Origin: Marinobacter salinisoli
Lineage (GTDB): Bacteria; Pseudomonadota; Gammaproteobacteria; Pseudomonadales; Oleiphilaceae
DNA: 64,000 bases
Assembly (NCBI RefSeq): GCF_017301335.1
Contig: NZ_CP071247.1
Coordinates: 1,488,001 to 1,552,000, forward strand
Direction of reading: 5' to 3'
Positions 51,784 through 60,344 of this stretch are shown in pieces. The position numbers and the translations under genes were made by a program. The notes under the pieces were generated by a model. It searched no databases and was not told where the DNA came from. It saw nothing but the letters and a program-made list of their open reading frames with translations. The number at the start of each line of letters is the position of its first letter. Within the stretch, counting starts at the first letter, position 1.

Positions 51784-52346
51784 TGGCGAGTACCGCAATA
51801 ACGAAAAAACGTCAACAAGGTGCGGCTTTGCTCACCAGTTTGTTGATTCTTCTAATTCTGAGTTTGCTTGCTGTTTCCAGCATGCAGAACAGTAGTATGC
51901 AAGAGCGGATGGTGTCAGCCCACCGGGAAGGTTATATGGCGATGGAGGGGGCAGAACTTGCCTTGCGAGAGGCGGAGAGAGCCATTGATGCTCTGGCCAG
52001 TCCGTCCGGCTTTAACGCCATTGATGGCTTTTACGATATTGGCGATGCCCCCCGTGGTGTGGAAATTTTTGACCCCGATGAGTGGGCGGGAAATAAATCC
52101 GTCACTGTCACAGTCCCAACGGTTGGTGGTGCCCCGTTATTCCCCGAGTCCCCGCGTTACATCGTGGAATACATCGGAGATGCTCAGCTCAGTATTGGTG
52201 GTGCTTTCTCCGATATAAATGTGACCAATTATACCCATGAGACTGGCGCTTCGGTGGCCAAGGCGTTTCGCATTATTGCAAAGGGCACAGGCGCTACAGG
52301 TGCGGGTCAACGAATTCTAGAAGAATACTATCGGCGCGACTTTTAA
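51780..52346 (+). CDS. pilX: Minor pilin PilX
   Basis: 188-residue prepilin-like protein. The hydrophobic helix follows QQG at residue 14: AALLTSLLILLILSLLAVSS, which lacks the Glu5 found in the other pilins, as is normal for PilX. SSMQERMVSAHREGYMAMEG after it is the typical PilX segment. It sits between pilW and pilY1, as in Pseudomonas and Acinetobacter. Overlaps pilW by four bases. Confidence 0.9.
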   Translation: MMASTAITKKRQQGAALLTSLLILLILSLLAVSSMQNSSMQERMVSAHREGYMAMEGAELALREAERAIDALASPSGFNAIDGFYDIGDAPRGVEIFDPDEWAGNKSVTVTVPTVGGAPLFPESPRYIVEYIGDAQLSIGGAFSDINVTNYTHETGASVAKAFRIIAKGTGATGAGQRILEEYYRRDF

Positions 52347-52364
52347 GTCCTGGCAGGAGCGAGT

Positions 52365-55300
52365 GTGATGAAAGAGTGGTACCAAAGAGCATGTCATGTT
52401 CTGGCTGGGCTTTTTATATGTTTGCCAGCTGCCAGTTACGCGGAAGTTCCGTTCGGGGATGTTCCGATTTTTGTGTCCGGATCGGTTAAGCCCAACCTGG
52501 TTTACGCGGTGGACGACTCGGGTTCGATGGATTTTGAGATCGTAAGCGAACTGTATGACGGTGTTCCCGTTTGTAATGCCCTCGGTCTTGATTGTAAAAC
52601 CAAAAAATATCGATATCTGTTTAATGTCGGAGAAAAGTCAGACAGCAATATTGGCGGCTGGCTTGGCAATACAGGTCAAGCTGAAGGACAAGTTCCCTTT
52701 GTACCGGCTTACTATTACCTTCGATCATCAGATTACAACGCCGCTTATTACAACCCTGACTCTACTTATAATCCCTGGCCAGACTCCACTACGCTGACCT
52801 TTTCCAATGCTTCCGCGCAGGCTGCCAAATACGAGCCCACTTCAGCATCGAGCAAAACACTCGATCTGACGACCAACACAACGGATTCAGATAACAATTC
52901 GTTTTATCCAGCAACGTACTTTGAAAAAACTGATACCGGCACCTATACACGAAACGGCGCCGCGTATAGCTGCTCGGATAACGTTACGGGTGTCTACGAG
53001 GCGTGGTTGACCTCACTCGCCAACTCTTCGAGTACTTTTAGTTTTGGGGATGGTGTTGACGGCTTTGGTCCTGACGATAGTTGCCTCAAAAAGACTGAAC
53101 TTTCGGCGGGAACACCGGAAATGCAGAATTTTGCAAACTGGTTTTCCTACTATCGTCGTTTGCATCATACAACCCGGGCGGCGATTGCTGAATCTCTGGA
53201 TGGGCTTTACGGAATCCGTGTAGGGACATTCTGGATCCATAATCTTCGGGATATTCCGATGGAGGATCTGGATACCGAAAAGAAGGACTTCCTTGAGGAT
53301 ACTTACAAGCGGTTTGGCAGCACGTACTCCGGGGGTGGGACTCCCCTTCGGGCTACGTTGAATCACGCGGGTAATCAGTTCGATACTAACGCTAATCTGA
53401 TTACTGCCGAGTGCCAGAAAAATTTCACGCTCCTATTTACCGATGGTTTTAACGACAGCGCTGTCTCGGGCATTGGCAATGCGGACGGAGAGTCAGGTTC
53501 CCCCTACGCGGACACGGCTTCCAATACTTTGGCCGACGTTGCCATGAAGTATTACAGCACCCGACTGCGCGCCACCAAGTACGACGCGGGCAAGGTTCGT
53601 TTGCCTGAAGGGTGTTACAAGCAGCCTGGCGATCCAGGATATGATCCTCTGGTAGAAAAGCGAGTTGAGTCAACCGACGCGTCTTATGACGCGAGCGTCG
53701 ACTGCAACAGCAACCTCCATATGAATACCTACACTGTGGGGTTTGGTGCGGCTGGTGAAGAGTTCGTTGGTAATGGGTATTCCAGTGTCCAGGACGTTTA
53801 TGACACTCCTCCTGACTGGAGTAAGCTCGAACAGGTTACAGACTGGGATGAAGATCAGGTTGATGATCTTCTGCATGCCGCCGTCAACGGGCGTGGAGAG
53901 TTTTACAACGCATCCAACGTAGACGAACTGCGGAAGTCAATTACGGCCGCGATTCAGGATATTATCCGTTCGACTGGCAGTGCGACTAACGTCACTTTTA
54001 ATACGGCCACTTTGGAGCAGGGCAGCGAAGTTTACACGGCGTCGTTCAGCGCCGCGGACTGGTCTGGTTCTATTGCCGCGCGGAGCCTGGATTCCACAAA
54101 CGGGGCGATTGGCGCCAAACTCTGGGATGCAGCGGAAACGTTGAAAACACAGGCTACGTCTGAGCGGTTCATCGTAACTAATAACAACGGAGGGGTCCTG
54201 TTTCAGTGGGGTAACTTGTCTTCGGCTCAGATCGATGACCTCAACGGCACAAGTGACGATAACTTAGGGCAGGACCGCCTGGCCTATATTCGCGGTGACC
54301 AAACGAAAGAAACCACGCTATTCCGCAAGCGGTCGACGCCGCTTGGCGATGTCATTAATTCCTCGCCGGTCTTTGTTGGTAAGCCTGCCAGTGGCTGGCC
54401 GGATCGAGATCCTTTCGGTGTGAATACTGCTCAAGGACGGTATTCATACTTCAAACAGAATAAAACGAATCGCACACAGGTTGTATACGCTGGAGCCAAC
54501 GATGGCATGCTTCACGGATTCAACGCGGATACCGGTGCAGAGGTGATGGCCTACATTCCGAGCTTTGCATTCTCAAGTGAGGAAAAACAGGGGCTTCACT
54601 ATCTTACGGATCCGGCCTACAAGCATCGTCATTATGTGGACTTGTCGCCCACCGTAGCCGATGTATATATCGGTAGCGCGACTGGGAGCGGCGCCGGATG
54701 GAAAACCATTCTGCTAGGGGGGATGCGGTCAGGCGGCCGAGGCATTTTTGCCCTTGATGTGACCAATCCGGCACGCTTTGACAGGACTTCAACGGCTGCT
54801 GCGAATCTGGTGATGTGGGAGTTTTCCCATCCGGACCTTGGTTACATCACTGAGCCCCCGTTAATTACAATGGTTAAGTGGGCAAATAACGATTATCGCT
54901 GGAGTGCAGTATTCTCTAACGGTTATAACAGTGATAACGGCAAATCAGGATTGTTCGTTCTGGATATCCAAGGCGGTCAGAACGGCTGGATCGAAGGCAC
55001 GGATTATGTGTTTATAGAATTGGATGCGGACGGAGAAGGCCTGTCGCCGGCCCGCATCGTCGATTACAAAGATGAGTCTGACAACATGGTGACCGATGGT
55101 GTGGCTGACCGTGTCTACGCCGGGGACCTCGACGGAAACCTTTGGGCTATTGATTTGACAGACGGAAAGTCATCTTGGGCTAGTGCTTACAGCTCAGGTA
55201 AAGGGGCAAGTGCGGTCGCGGCTCCTCTGTTTGTTGCGACAGATAGTGATGGGAACCGGCAGCCTATAACAGTCGCTCCGATCATGAGTCGAAATGCCTT

Positions 55301-55961
55301 CAATACCCAGGGGGACGAACCTAATCTCCTCGTGTTTTTGGGGACCGGTCGATACATCAGCCCGACTGATCCTGCCAGTAAAGCCGTGCAGAGTTTTTAC
55401 GGGATTTGGGATACCGGTACAACGGTGGCTCGATCGCAGTTGGCTACACGGTCCATTACTCAGACAGACTTCTCGTGGACCGACGCGGAAGGGAATGACA
55501 GGGCGCGCGCAGTCCGAAATGTTGGGGGGGATTCTATCGATTGGACCGACACCTCCGAGACTGCGAAAAAGGGCTGGCTGGTTGATTTTGATATCACTAC
55601 AGAGGCTGGTGAGCGAGTCGCGACAAACCTGATGGTACGGGATGGCCATGTCGTGTTTAATACCATCGTTCCGACTTCCAATGCCTGTGACTTCGGTGGT
55701 CAAAGCTGGATCATGGTTCTCAAGTTTGATGGGATTACACCCGATACCGAAGTCCTTGACGCCAACAAAGACGGCAAGGTCGATTCAGACGACCCGGTTA
55801 TCGCAGGTATGAAGCTGGGAACCCTTGTCCTTGGCAAAAACATGTTGGGTGACAACCTATACCTGCAGGGTTCAAAGGGCGATCTCAGCCAAGTTAAGAC
55901 CAACCTTGGTAATGGAAAGAAGCTCGGACGCTCCGGCTGGAGAGAAGTTTTTGAAGAATAA
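52365..55961 (+). CDS. pilY1: Pilus tip adhesin PilY1
   Basis: 1198-residue exported pilus-associated protein. After a signal peptide ending near AASYA comes an N-terminal region starting PNLVYAVDDSGSMD, a von Willebrand A-like metal site (DxSxS), with divergent insertions. The C-terminal half (about 650-1150) is the PilC/PilY1 beta-propeller, with YAGANDGMLHGFNADTG near 708 as its signature. A calcium loop DANKDGKVDSDD lies at nucleotides 55758-55793. The protein mediates surface contact and controls pilus extension and retraction in relatives. Composition looks more A+T-rich than flanking housekeeping genes. Confidence 0.94.
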   Translation: MMKEWYQRACHVLAGLFICLPAASYAEVPFGDVPIFVSGSVKPNLVYAVDDSGSMDFEIVSELYDGVPVCNALGLDCKTKKYRYLFNVGEKSDSNIGGWLGNTGQAEGQVPFVPAYYYLRSSDYNAAYYNPDSTYNPWPDSTTLTFSNASAQAAKYEPTSASSKTLDLTTNTTDSDNNSFYPATYFEKTDTGTYTRNGAAYSCSDNVTGVYEAWLTSLANSSSTFSFGDGVDGFGPDDSCLKKTELSAGTPEMQNFANWFSYYRRLHHTTRAAIAESLDGLYGIRVGTFWIHNLRDIPMEDLDTEKKDFLEDTYKRFGSTYSGGGTPLRATLNHAGNQFDTNANLITAECQKNFTLLFTDGFNDSAVSGIGNADGESGSPYADTASNTLADVAMKYYSTRLRATKYDAGKVRLPEGCYKQPGDPGYDPLVEKRVESTDASYDASVDCNSNLHMNTYTVGFGAAGEEFVGNGYSSVQDVYDTPPDWSKLEQVTDWDEDQVDDLLHAAVNGRGEFYNASNVDELRKSITAAIQDIIRSTGSATNVTFNTATLEQGSEVYTASFSAADWSGSIAARSLDSTNGAIGAKLWDAAETLKTQATSERFIVTNNNGGVLFQWGNLSSAQIDDLNGTSDDNLGQDRLAYIRGDQTKETTLFRKRSTPLGDVINSSPVFVGKPASGWPDRDPFGVNTAQGRYSYFKQNKTNRTQVVYAGANDGMLHGFNADTGAEVMAYIPSFAFSSEEKQGLHYLTDPAYKHRHYVDLSPTVADVYIGSATGSGAGWKTILLGGMRSGGRGIFALDVTNPARFDRTSTAAANLVMWEFSHPDLGYITEPPLITMVKWANNDYRWSAVFSNGYNSDNGKSGLFVLDIQGGQNGWIEGTDYVFIELDADGEGLSPARIVDYKDESDNMVTDGVADRVYAGDLDGNLWAIDLTDGKSSWASAYSSGKGASAVAAPLFVATDSDGNRQPITVAPIMSRNAFNTQGDEPNLLVFLGTGRYISPTDPASKAVQSFYGIWDTGTTVARSQLATRSITQTDFSWTDAEGNDRARAVRNVGGDSIDWTDTSETAKKGWLVDFDITTEAGERVATNLMVRDGHVVFNTIVPTSNACDFGGQSWIMVLKFDGITPDTEVLDANKDGKVDSDDPVIAGMKLGTLVLGKNMLGDNLYLQGSKGDLSQVKTNLGNGKKLGRSGWREVFEE

Positions 55962-55981
55962 TCAATAAAGGTATGAGTGCC

Positions 55982-56467
55982 ATGGCAATACGTAATAAAA
56001 ACGTGATGGGCCAGTCTGGTTTTACGCTGATTGAGCTGATGATCGTGGTTGCGATCATCGGGATCATTGCTGCAGTTGCCTACCCAAGTTATCTCGACCA
56101 CGTCAAAAATGCCCGGAGGGCAGATGTACAGGGCGATCTGGTATCCTTTGCGAACGCAATGGAACGATATTACACCCAAAATAACAGCTACATCGGTGCA
56201 GATGGAGGCACGGCAGCGATCACCACAACGTTGACCGCGCCGGATTCCTCGGTTTACCACAGTACGTCACCTCGTGATGGAACTGCGGTGTACAACCTGC
56301 GAATTTATAATTTGACCGCTAACAGTTTCCAGTTGCGCGCAGTGCCTATTGCAGGTGGGCCACAGGCTGGGGATGGGTTGATTGAGTTGCGCTCAAATGG
56401 CATCAGGGGATGGGACCAGGATAATTCCGGTGCGATAGGTACCGGAGAAGATACCTGGTCCAAATGA
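55982..56467 (+). CDS. pilE: Minor pilin PilE
   Basis: 161-residue type IV pilin. Leader to Gly13, then FTLIELMIVVAIIGIIAAVA with Glu5; DLVSFANAMERYYTQNNSY is the PilE-type continuation. A perfect 12-residue EF-hand-like loop DQDNSGAIGTGE lies near the C-terminus (nucleotides 56414-56449). The ATG at 55982 is preferred because AAAGG is about ten bases upstream, whereas the ATG at 55973 is only one base from it. It could in principle be a major-type pilin, but context with pilY1 favours minor pilin PilE. Confidence 0.9.
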   Translation: MAIRNKNVMGQSGFTLIELMIVVAIIGIIAAVAYPSYLDHVKNARRADVQGDLVSFANAMERYYTQNNSYIGADGGTAAITTTLTAPDSSVYHSTSPRDGTAVYNLRIYNLTANSFQLRAVPIAGGPQAGDGLIELRSNGIRGWDQDNSGAIGTGEDTWSK

Positions 56468-56474
56468 TACTCGT

Positions 56475-57038
56475 TTAGCTACATGTAATCGGCAAGCCAT
56501 TAGCTCCGTTCGGGATGCCATCTCCGTCGGTATCTGGAGAGATTAATGGCCTTCCGCCCATATTAATTCTGATTTGCGAAGCGTATCTGGTGTCCCCGTC
56601 TGACGGGCACCAGACGATATTACCGATGGCTTCTTTCGCGAGCCCGGTTGGCCGAAAACGGAAGTAGTTTCTGATTCCGGTATTTCCCTGTAATGAGCCT
56701 GAGGCTGGGAGAGCCAGAATTCGGATGATCTGGTCTGTATCTGAAATGGTTTTGGTGCGAAGAGGATCTCTGAATACAACCAAGGGCTCGGTCCAATCTG
56801 ACCCGCACTTGTTGTTGGCCGTTATCGGGCATAGGGTCACTGAGACTCTCTCTGTTATAGCCGTGTTTCGGGCTAGGTTAATGAGGGCGATCAGCTCACT
56901 CACTGAGGAATGTTGTCGGCCTTTTTTAACCAAGCGTTCCATTGAGGGAAGCGCGTAGACTGTGATAATGGCCAAAATAGCCAGCGTTAATACAAGCTCG
57001 ACGAGCGTGAAGCCCGCAGAAAAGTTAGGGTGTTTCAT
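56475..57038 (-). CDS. GspH/FimT-type minor pilin, antisense to the cluster
   Basis: 187-residue prepilin: short leader MKHPNFSAG then FTLVELVLTLAILAIITVYA with Glu5. ELIALINLARNTAITERVSVTL is typical of the GspH/FimT/FimU group, and four cysteines are visible. A C-terminal loop DTDGDGIPNGAN (nucleotides 56499-56534) resembles calcium repeats. The ATG at 57038 has GGAG eight bases upstream; an ATG at 57059 is possible. It converges on pilE with only seven bases between the stops and no terminator. It may be the second FimT/FimU pilin, turned around. Confidence 0.85.
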   Translation of the reverse strand: MKHPNFSAGFTLVELVLTLAILAIITVYALPSMERLVKKGRQHSSVSELIALINLARNTAITERVSVTLCPITANNKCGSDWTEPLVVFRDPLRTKTISDTDQIIRILALPASGSLQGNTGIRNYFRFRPTGLAKEAIGNIVWCPSDGDTRYASQIRINMGGRPLISPDTDGDGIPNGANGLPITCS

Positions 57039-57166
57039 CCTTGAAACTCCGTTTGACATACATGAGGTTTTACGGCGCTTCCTGCGCTACCGCGGATATT
57101 AGCGTAGTAGCGGGCTGATCAGCTAGTCCGGCGGCCGGCGAATCGTTGACTCAACGCGTTTTCCGA

Positions 57167-58552
57167 TTACTCCATGCCCAGTTTTTTCAGCCGATAGCGC
57201 AGCGCCCGAAAGGTGATTCCCAGCTTCTTGGCAGCCGCCGTTTTGTTCCATCGCGTTGCTTCCAGGGCCTTTTCGATGGTCTGGCGTTCGATCGTTTCCA
57301 GGTATCCTTCGAGGTCAATGTCGCCTTCGGGGATGGTCATATCTGCTGCCAGCGGCTGGCGCTCGCCGGGCGTCAATCCCGGAACCGGGGGTTGCTTGCC
57401 GTTGCCCAGTTGCAGGTCGCCGGCGTCAATGGTGTCGTCGTCACACAGGGTGAACGCGCGTTCCAGTGCGTTTTCCAGTTCACGCACGTTGCCGGGAAAG
57501 GCATAGCCTTGCAGGCGCTCCAGCGCTGCTGCGGTGAGTCGGGCAGCTGAGCACTCGTATTCGCGCGCGATGCGGTTCAGGATGTGGTTGGCCAGCAGTG
57601 GGATATCGTCGCTGCGTTCACGCAGAGGCGGCACGGCCAGTTCAATGACGTTAATTCGGTAGAACAGGTCCTGTCTGAACAGACCTTCCTGCACCAGTTC
57701 GGCCAGGTTCTTGTGGGTAGCACTCAGCACACGGATATCGACCGGAACTTCTTTGGTTTCGCCCACCGGGCGCACGGCTTTTTCCTGAATGGCCCGCAAC
57801 AGCTTCACCTGCATAGCGAGCGGCAGATCCGCCACTTCGTCGAGGAACAGCGTACCGCCGTTGGCTGAGCGGAACAGGCCGTCTTTGTTCTCCACCGCGC
57901 CGGTGAAACTGCCTTTTTTGTGGCCGAAGAACTCGCTTTCCATCAGTTCCGAGGGGATGGCGCCGCAGTTTACCGCGATGAAGGGGCCATCGCTTCGAGG
58001 GCCCTGCAGATGAATGGTGCGGGCGACCAGTTCTTTACCGCTGCCGGATTCACCGCTGATGAACACCGGAGCCTGACTTCGTGCGAGCTTTCGGGTCTGG
58101 CTTCGGAGTTTGCGAATGTGGGCAGAGTTACCCAGGATCAGCCCCGGATCGCCTTCCGTCGCGGGTTGTTCCGGATGCGGGGAGGCGAGCTTCAATGCAC
58201 TGTTAACCAGTTCACGCAGCCGGGGCAGTTCCACCGGCTTCGAGACGAAATCGAAGGCGCCAGCCTTGAGGGATTCAATGGCCGTGTCCATGCTGCCGTA
58301 GGCGGTTATCACTGCAACGGGTGTGGCCGGCGCCTGTTCCTGTATCCACTGAACCAGCTCTATGCCATTGCCATCCGGCAGGTTCATGTCCGTCAGGCAC
58401 AGATCAAAGGTCTGATGTTTCAGCGCCGCGTAGGCCTGTGACAGGTCTGCTGCCGTCGTCACCTCGATACCCATTCGCGTAAGGGTAATTTCCAGCAGAT
58501 CCCGGATGTCCGGTTCGTCATCAATAATCAGTGCGGACGGGGGCGTGGTCAT
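57167..58552 (-). CDS. pilR: Sigma-54 response regulator PilR
   Basis: 461-residue NtrC-family activator. The receiver domain (about 7-120) has IDDEPDIRDLLE and the phosphoacceptor in LCLTDMNLPDG; the sigma-54 AAA domain has Walker A GESGSGKE near 167 and the GAFTGA-type loop GSFTGA near 220; a Fis-like helix-turn-helix (WNKTAAAKKLGITFRALRYR) ends the protein. PilR activates the major pilin gene with RpoN. The frame opens at 58600, but MTTPPSALIIDDEPD at 58552 matches family starts. Immediately downstream of pilS. Confidence 0.94.
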   Translation of the reverse strand: MTTPPSALIIDDEPDIRDLLEITLTRMGIEVTTAADLSQAYAALKHQTFDLCLTDMNLPDGNGIELVQWIQEQAPATPVAVITAYGSMDTAIESLKAGAFDFVSKPVELPRLRELVNSALKLASPHPEQPATEGDPGLILGNSAHIRKLRSQTRKLARSQAPVFISGESGSGKELVARTIHLQGPRSDGPFIAVNCGAIPSELMESEFFGHKKGSFTGAVENKDGLFRSANGGTLFLDEVADLPLAMQVKLLRAIQEKAVRPVGETKEVPVDIRVLSATHKNLAELVQEGLFRQDLFYRINVIELAVPPLRERSDDIPLLANHILNRIAREYECSAARLTAAALERLQGYAFPGNVRELENALERAFTLCDDDTIDAGDLQLGNGKQPPVPGLTPGERQPLAADMTIPEGDIDLEGYLETIERQTIEKALEATRWNKTAAAKKLGITFRALRYRLKKLGME

Positions 58553-58608
58553 TGTTTTGGTGTTGGTTCCTGGTCGAAATTCAGACGCAATCATTTCCAA
58601 GTCTACCG

Positions 58609-60252
58609 TTAAATCAGGCGGCCGGGGTGGGCAAACGTGATGCGAAAACAGCAGCCAGGCTGGCCATCATCCAGCAGGGATAAATGGGCCTGATTAGACT
58701 CGCACAGTTCCCGTGCCAGATAAAGCCCAAGGCCGGTTCCGCTCTTGTCGGTGGTGAAGAACGGCTCGAAGATCGAACTGCGGTGCACGTCCGGGATGCC
58801 GGGCCCTTCGTCGCGGACATCCACATAGCTTCGTTCGCCATCTGCCGTGGTGCCGGCGTGGATGCGAACGGAATAGTGGCCGGTCTGCTGGTGGCTGTAT
58901 CGCAGCCCGTTGTCGCACAGGTTGATCATTACCTGCTCAAACTGGCTTTTGTCGAAACGCGCCGGTGGAAGGTTAGTGTCGAAGGTCAGCGTTACCGAAG
59001 CGGCCGCGCGTTCGCCTTCCTGAGTTTGTTGATAGTCGGAGACAAATTCCGGTAGCCAGTTCGGGAGATCGATCTGGTCGGTCTGGGCGACCTGTCGTCG
59101 GGACAGGTCGAGGACGTTCTCGATAATGCCGTTCACCCGCCGTGAATGTCGGCGGATGATGTCGAGCATACGATGGTCACCTTGCGAAAGCATGGGTGAT
59201 TCTTCGAGTAACTGGGCTGCGTGGCTGATAGCACCGAGCGGGTTGCGGATCTCGTGGGCGATGCCGGCGGTCAGGCGGCCCAGTGACGCCAGCTTCATCT
59301 GCTGGGCCTGCTGAGTCACTTTCCCCATATCTTCAACAAACACCAGAATATGGTCCTGACTGCTGACGTCCAGTTGCGTGAAGTTGGCCTGGAGGAGCGG
59401 AGACGTTGGGAACGGTTGAAAGGGCTCAATCCGTTGCCCGGGGTCGTGCATCCAGGCCTCAAAGCCTTGCTTCAGCGCAGGGGGCAGGGCTCGGTCAGGC
59501 TCTTGGGGCCGGTTGGTGCTGAACGGCGCACCAAACAGCAGCTCTTCTGCGGCCGCGTTTGCCAGGCGAATATGGCCAGAGCGGTCGAGCACCAGAATCC
59601 CCGTGCGCATGCGCTGGATAATCTGTTGGTTGATCTGTTCCAGTTCTGCCAGGCTTCTGGCCCGGCTGGTGGCCAGCGCCTCGCTGCGCATCATGCGCCG
59701 TGAAATATACTGCAGCGAAAACGCGGCGGCGAAGTACAGAATGCCCAGCGAGCCGGCGCGGACCAGGTCATCGACCGAGGCATTGAGCACCAGCATGGCC
59801 CAGACTGAAATGCCCAGCGAGCAGAGCGCTGCGAGCGCGGCATAGAAGGTGCCCACCCGGCTGGGCGTCAGGATGTTTCCGGCGGCGACCGAAATGATCA
59901 CCAGGTTGGCCAGACCGTTGGTGATGCCCGTGCTGGTGAACAGCAGCCAGTGGATGACCAGAATGTCGAGCAGAATGGACAGAATGATGTGTCTGCGGCT
60001 CGGCTGCATACCTGCCAGAATAATCAGCGCAATGAACGCGTTCAGCGCCAGGTAGCCGGCTGCTCCCGTCAGGTAATAATCAAGAAGCCGGAACCGGGTC
60101 TCGAAGCTGGACGGATCAATCAGCAGCAGTGCCAGCAGCATGATGCTGACCACAAGGCGGTAGTGGTTGTAGATGCGGAACAGTTTGATCTGCTGGGGCA
60201 TTGCCGGTTGTATAAGCCCGGGGACGTTCTGGGACGGTTTATCAACTGCCAT
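58609..60252 (-). CDS. pilS: Sensor histidine kinase PilS
   Basis: 547-residue inner-membrane kinase that phosphorylates PilR. About six hydrophobic helices fill residues 25-190; a PAS-like domain with MRTGILVLDRSGHIRLANAA follows near 210; the H box is AGIAHEIRNPLGAISHAAQL near 330, with N, G1 and G2 boxes (NLCDNGLRYS, DEGPGIPD, GTGLGLYLARELCE). The upstream frame runs to 60324; the ATG at 60252 (MAVDKPSQNVPG) is a reasonable start, but no strong ribosome site decides it. Confidence 0.92.
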   Translation of the reverse strand: MAVDKPSQNVPGLIQPAMPQQIKLFRIYNHYRLVVSIMLLALLLIDPSSFETRFRLLDYYLTGAAGYLALNAFIALIILAGMQPSRRHIILSILLDILVIHWLLFTSTGITNGLANLVIISVAAGNILTPSRVGTFYAALAALCSLGISVWAMLVLNASVDDLVRAGSLGILYFAAAFSLQYISRRMMRSEALATSRARSLAELEQINQQIIQRMRTGILVLDRSGHIRLANAAAEELLFGAPFSTNRPQEPDRALPPALKQGFEAWMHDPGQRIEPFQPFPTSPLLQANFTQLDVSSQDHILVFVEDMGKVTQQAQQMKLASLGRLTAGIAHEIRNPLGAISHAAQLLEESPMLSQGDHRMLDIIRRHSRRVNGIIENVLDLSRRQVAQTDQIDLPNWLPEFVSDYQQTQEGERAAASVTLTFDTNLPPARFDKSQFEQVMINLCDNGLRYSHQQTGHYSVRIHAGTTADGERSYVDVRDEGPGIPDVHRSSIFEPFFTTDKSGTGLGLYLARELCESNQAHLSLLDDGQPGCCFRITFAHPGRLI

Positions 60253-60344
60253 CGGGTTGGAAGTCCGCTGTTTGTTGGAAGAAATCCTCGCTCTCGCGGG
60301 GTTATAATAGCCTTTTAGTGGCAATGAGTTACAGGAGCCGATTT

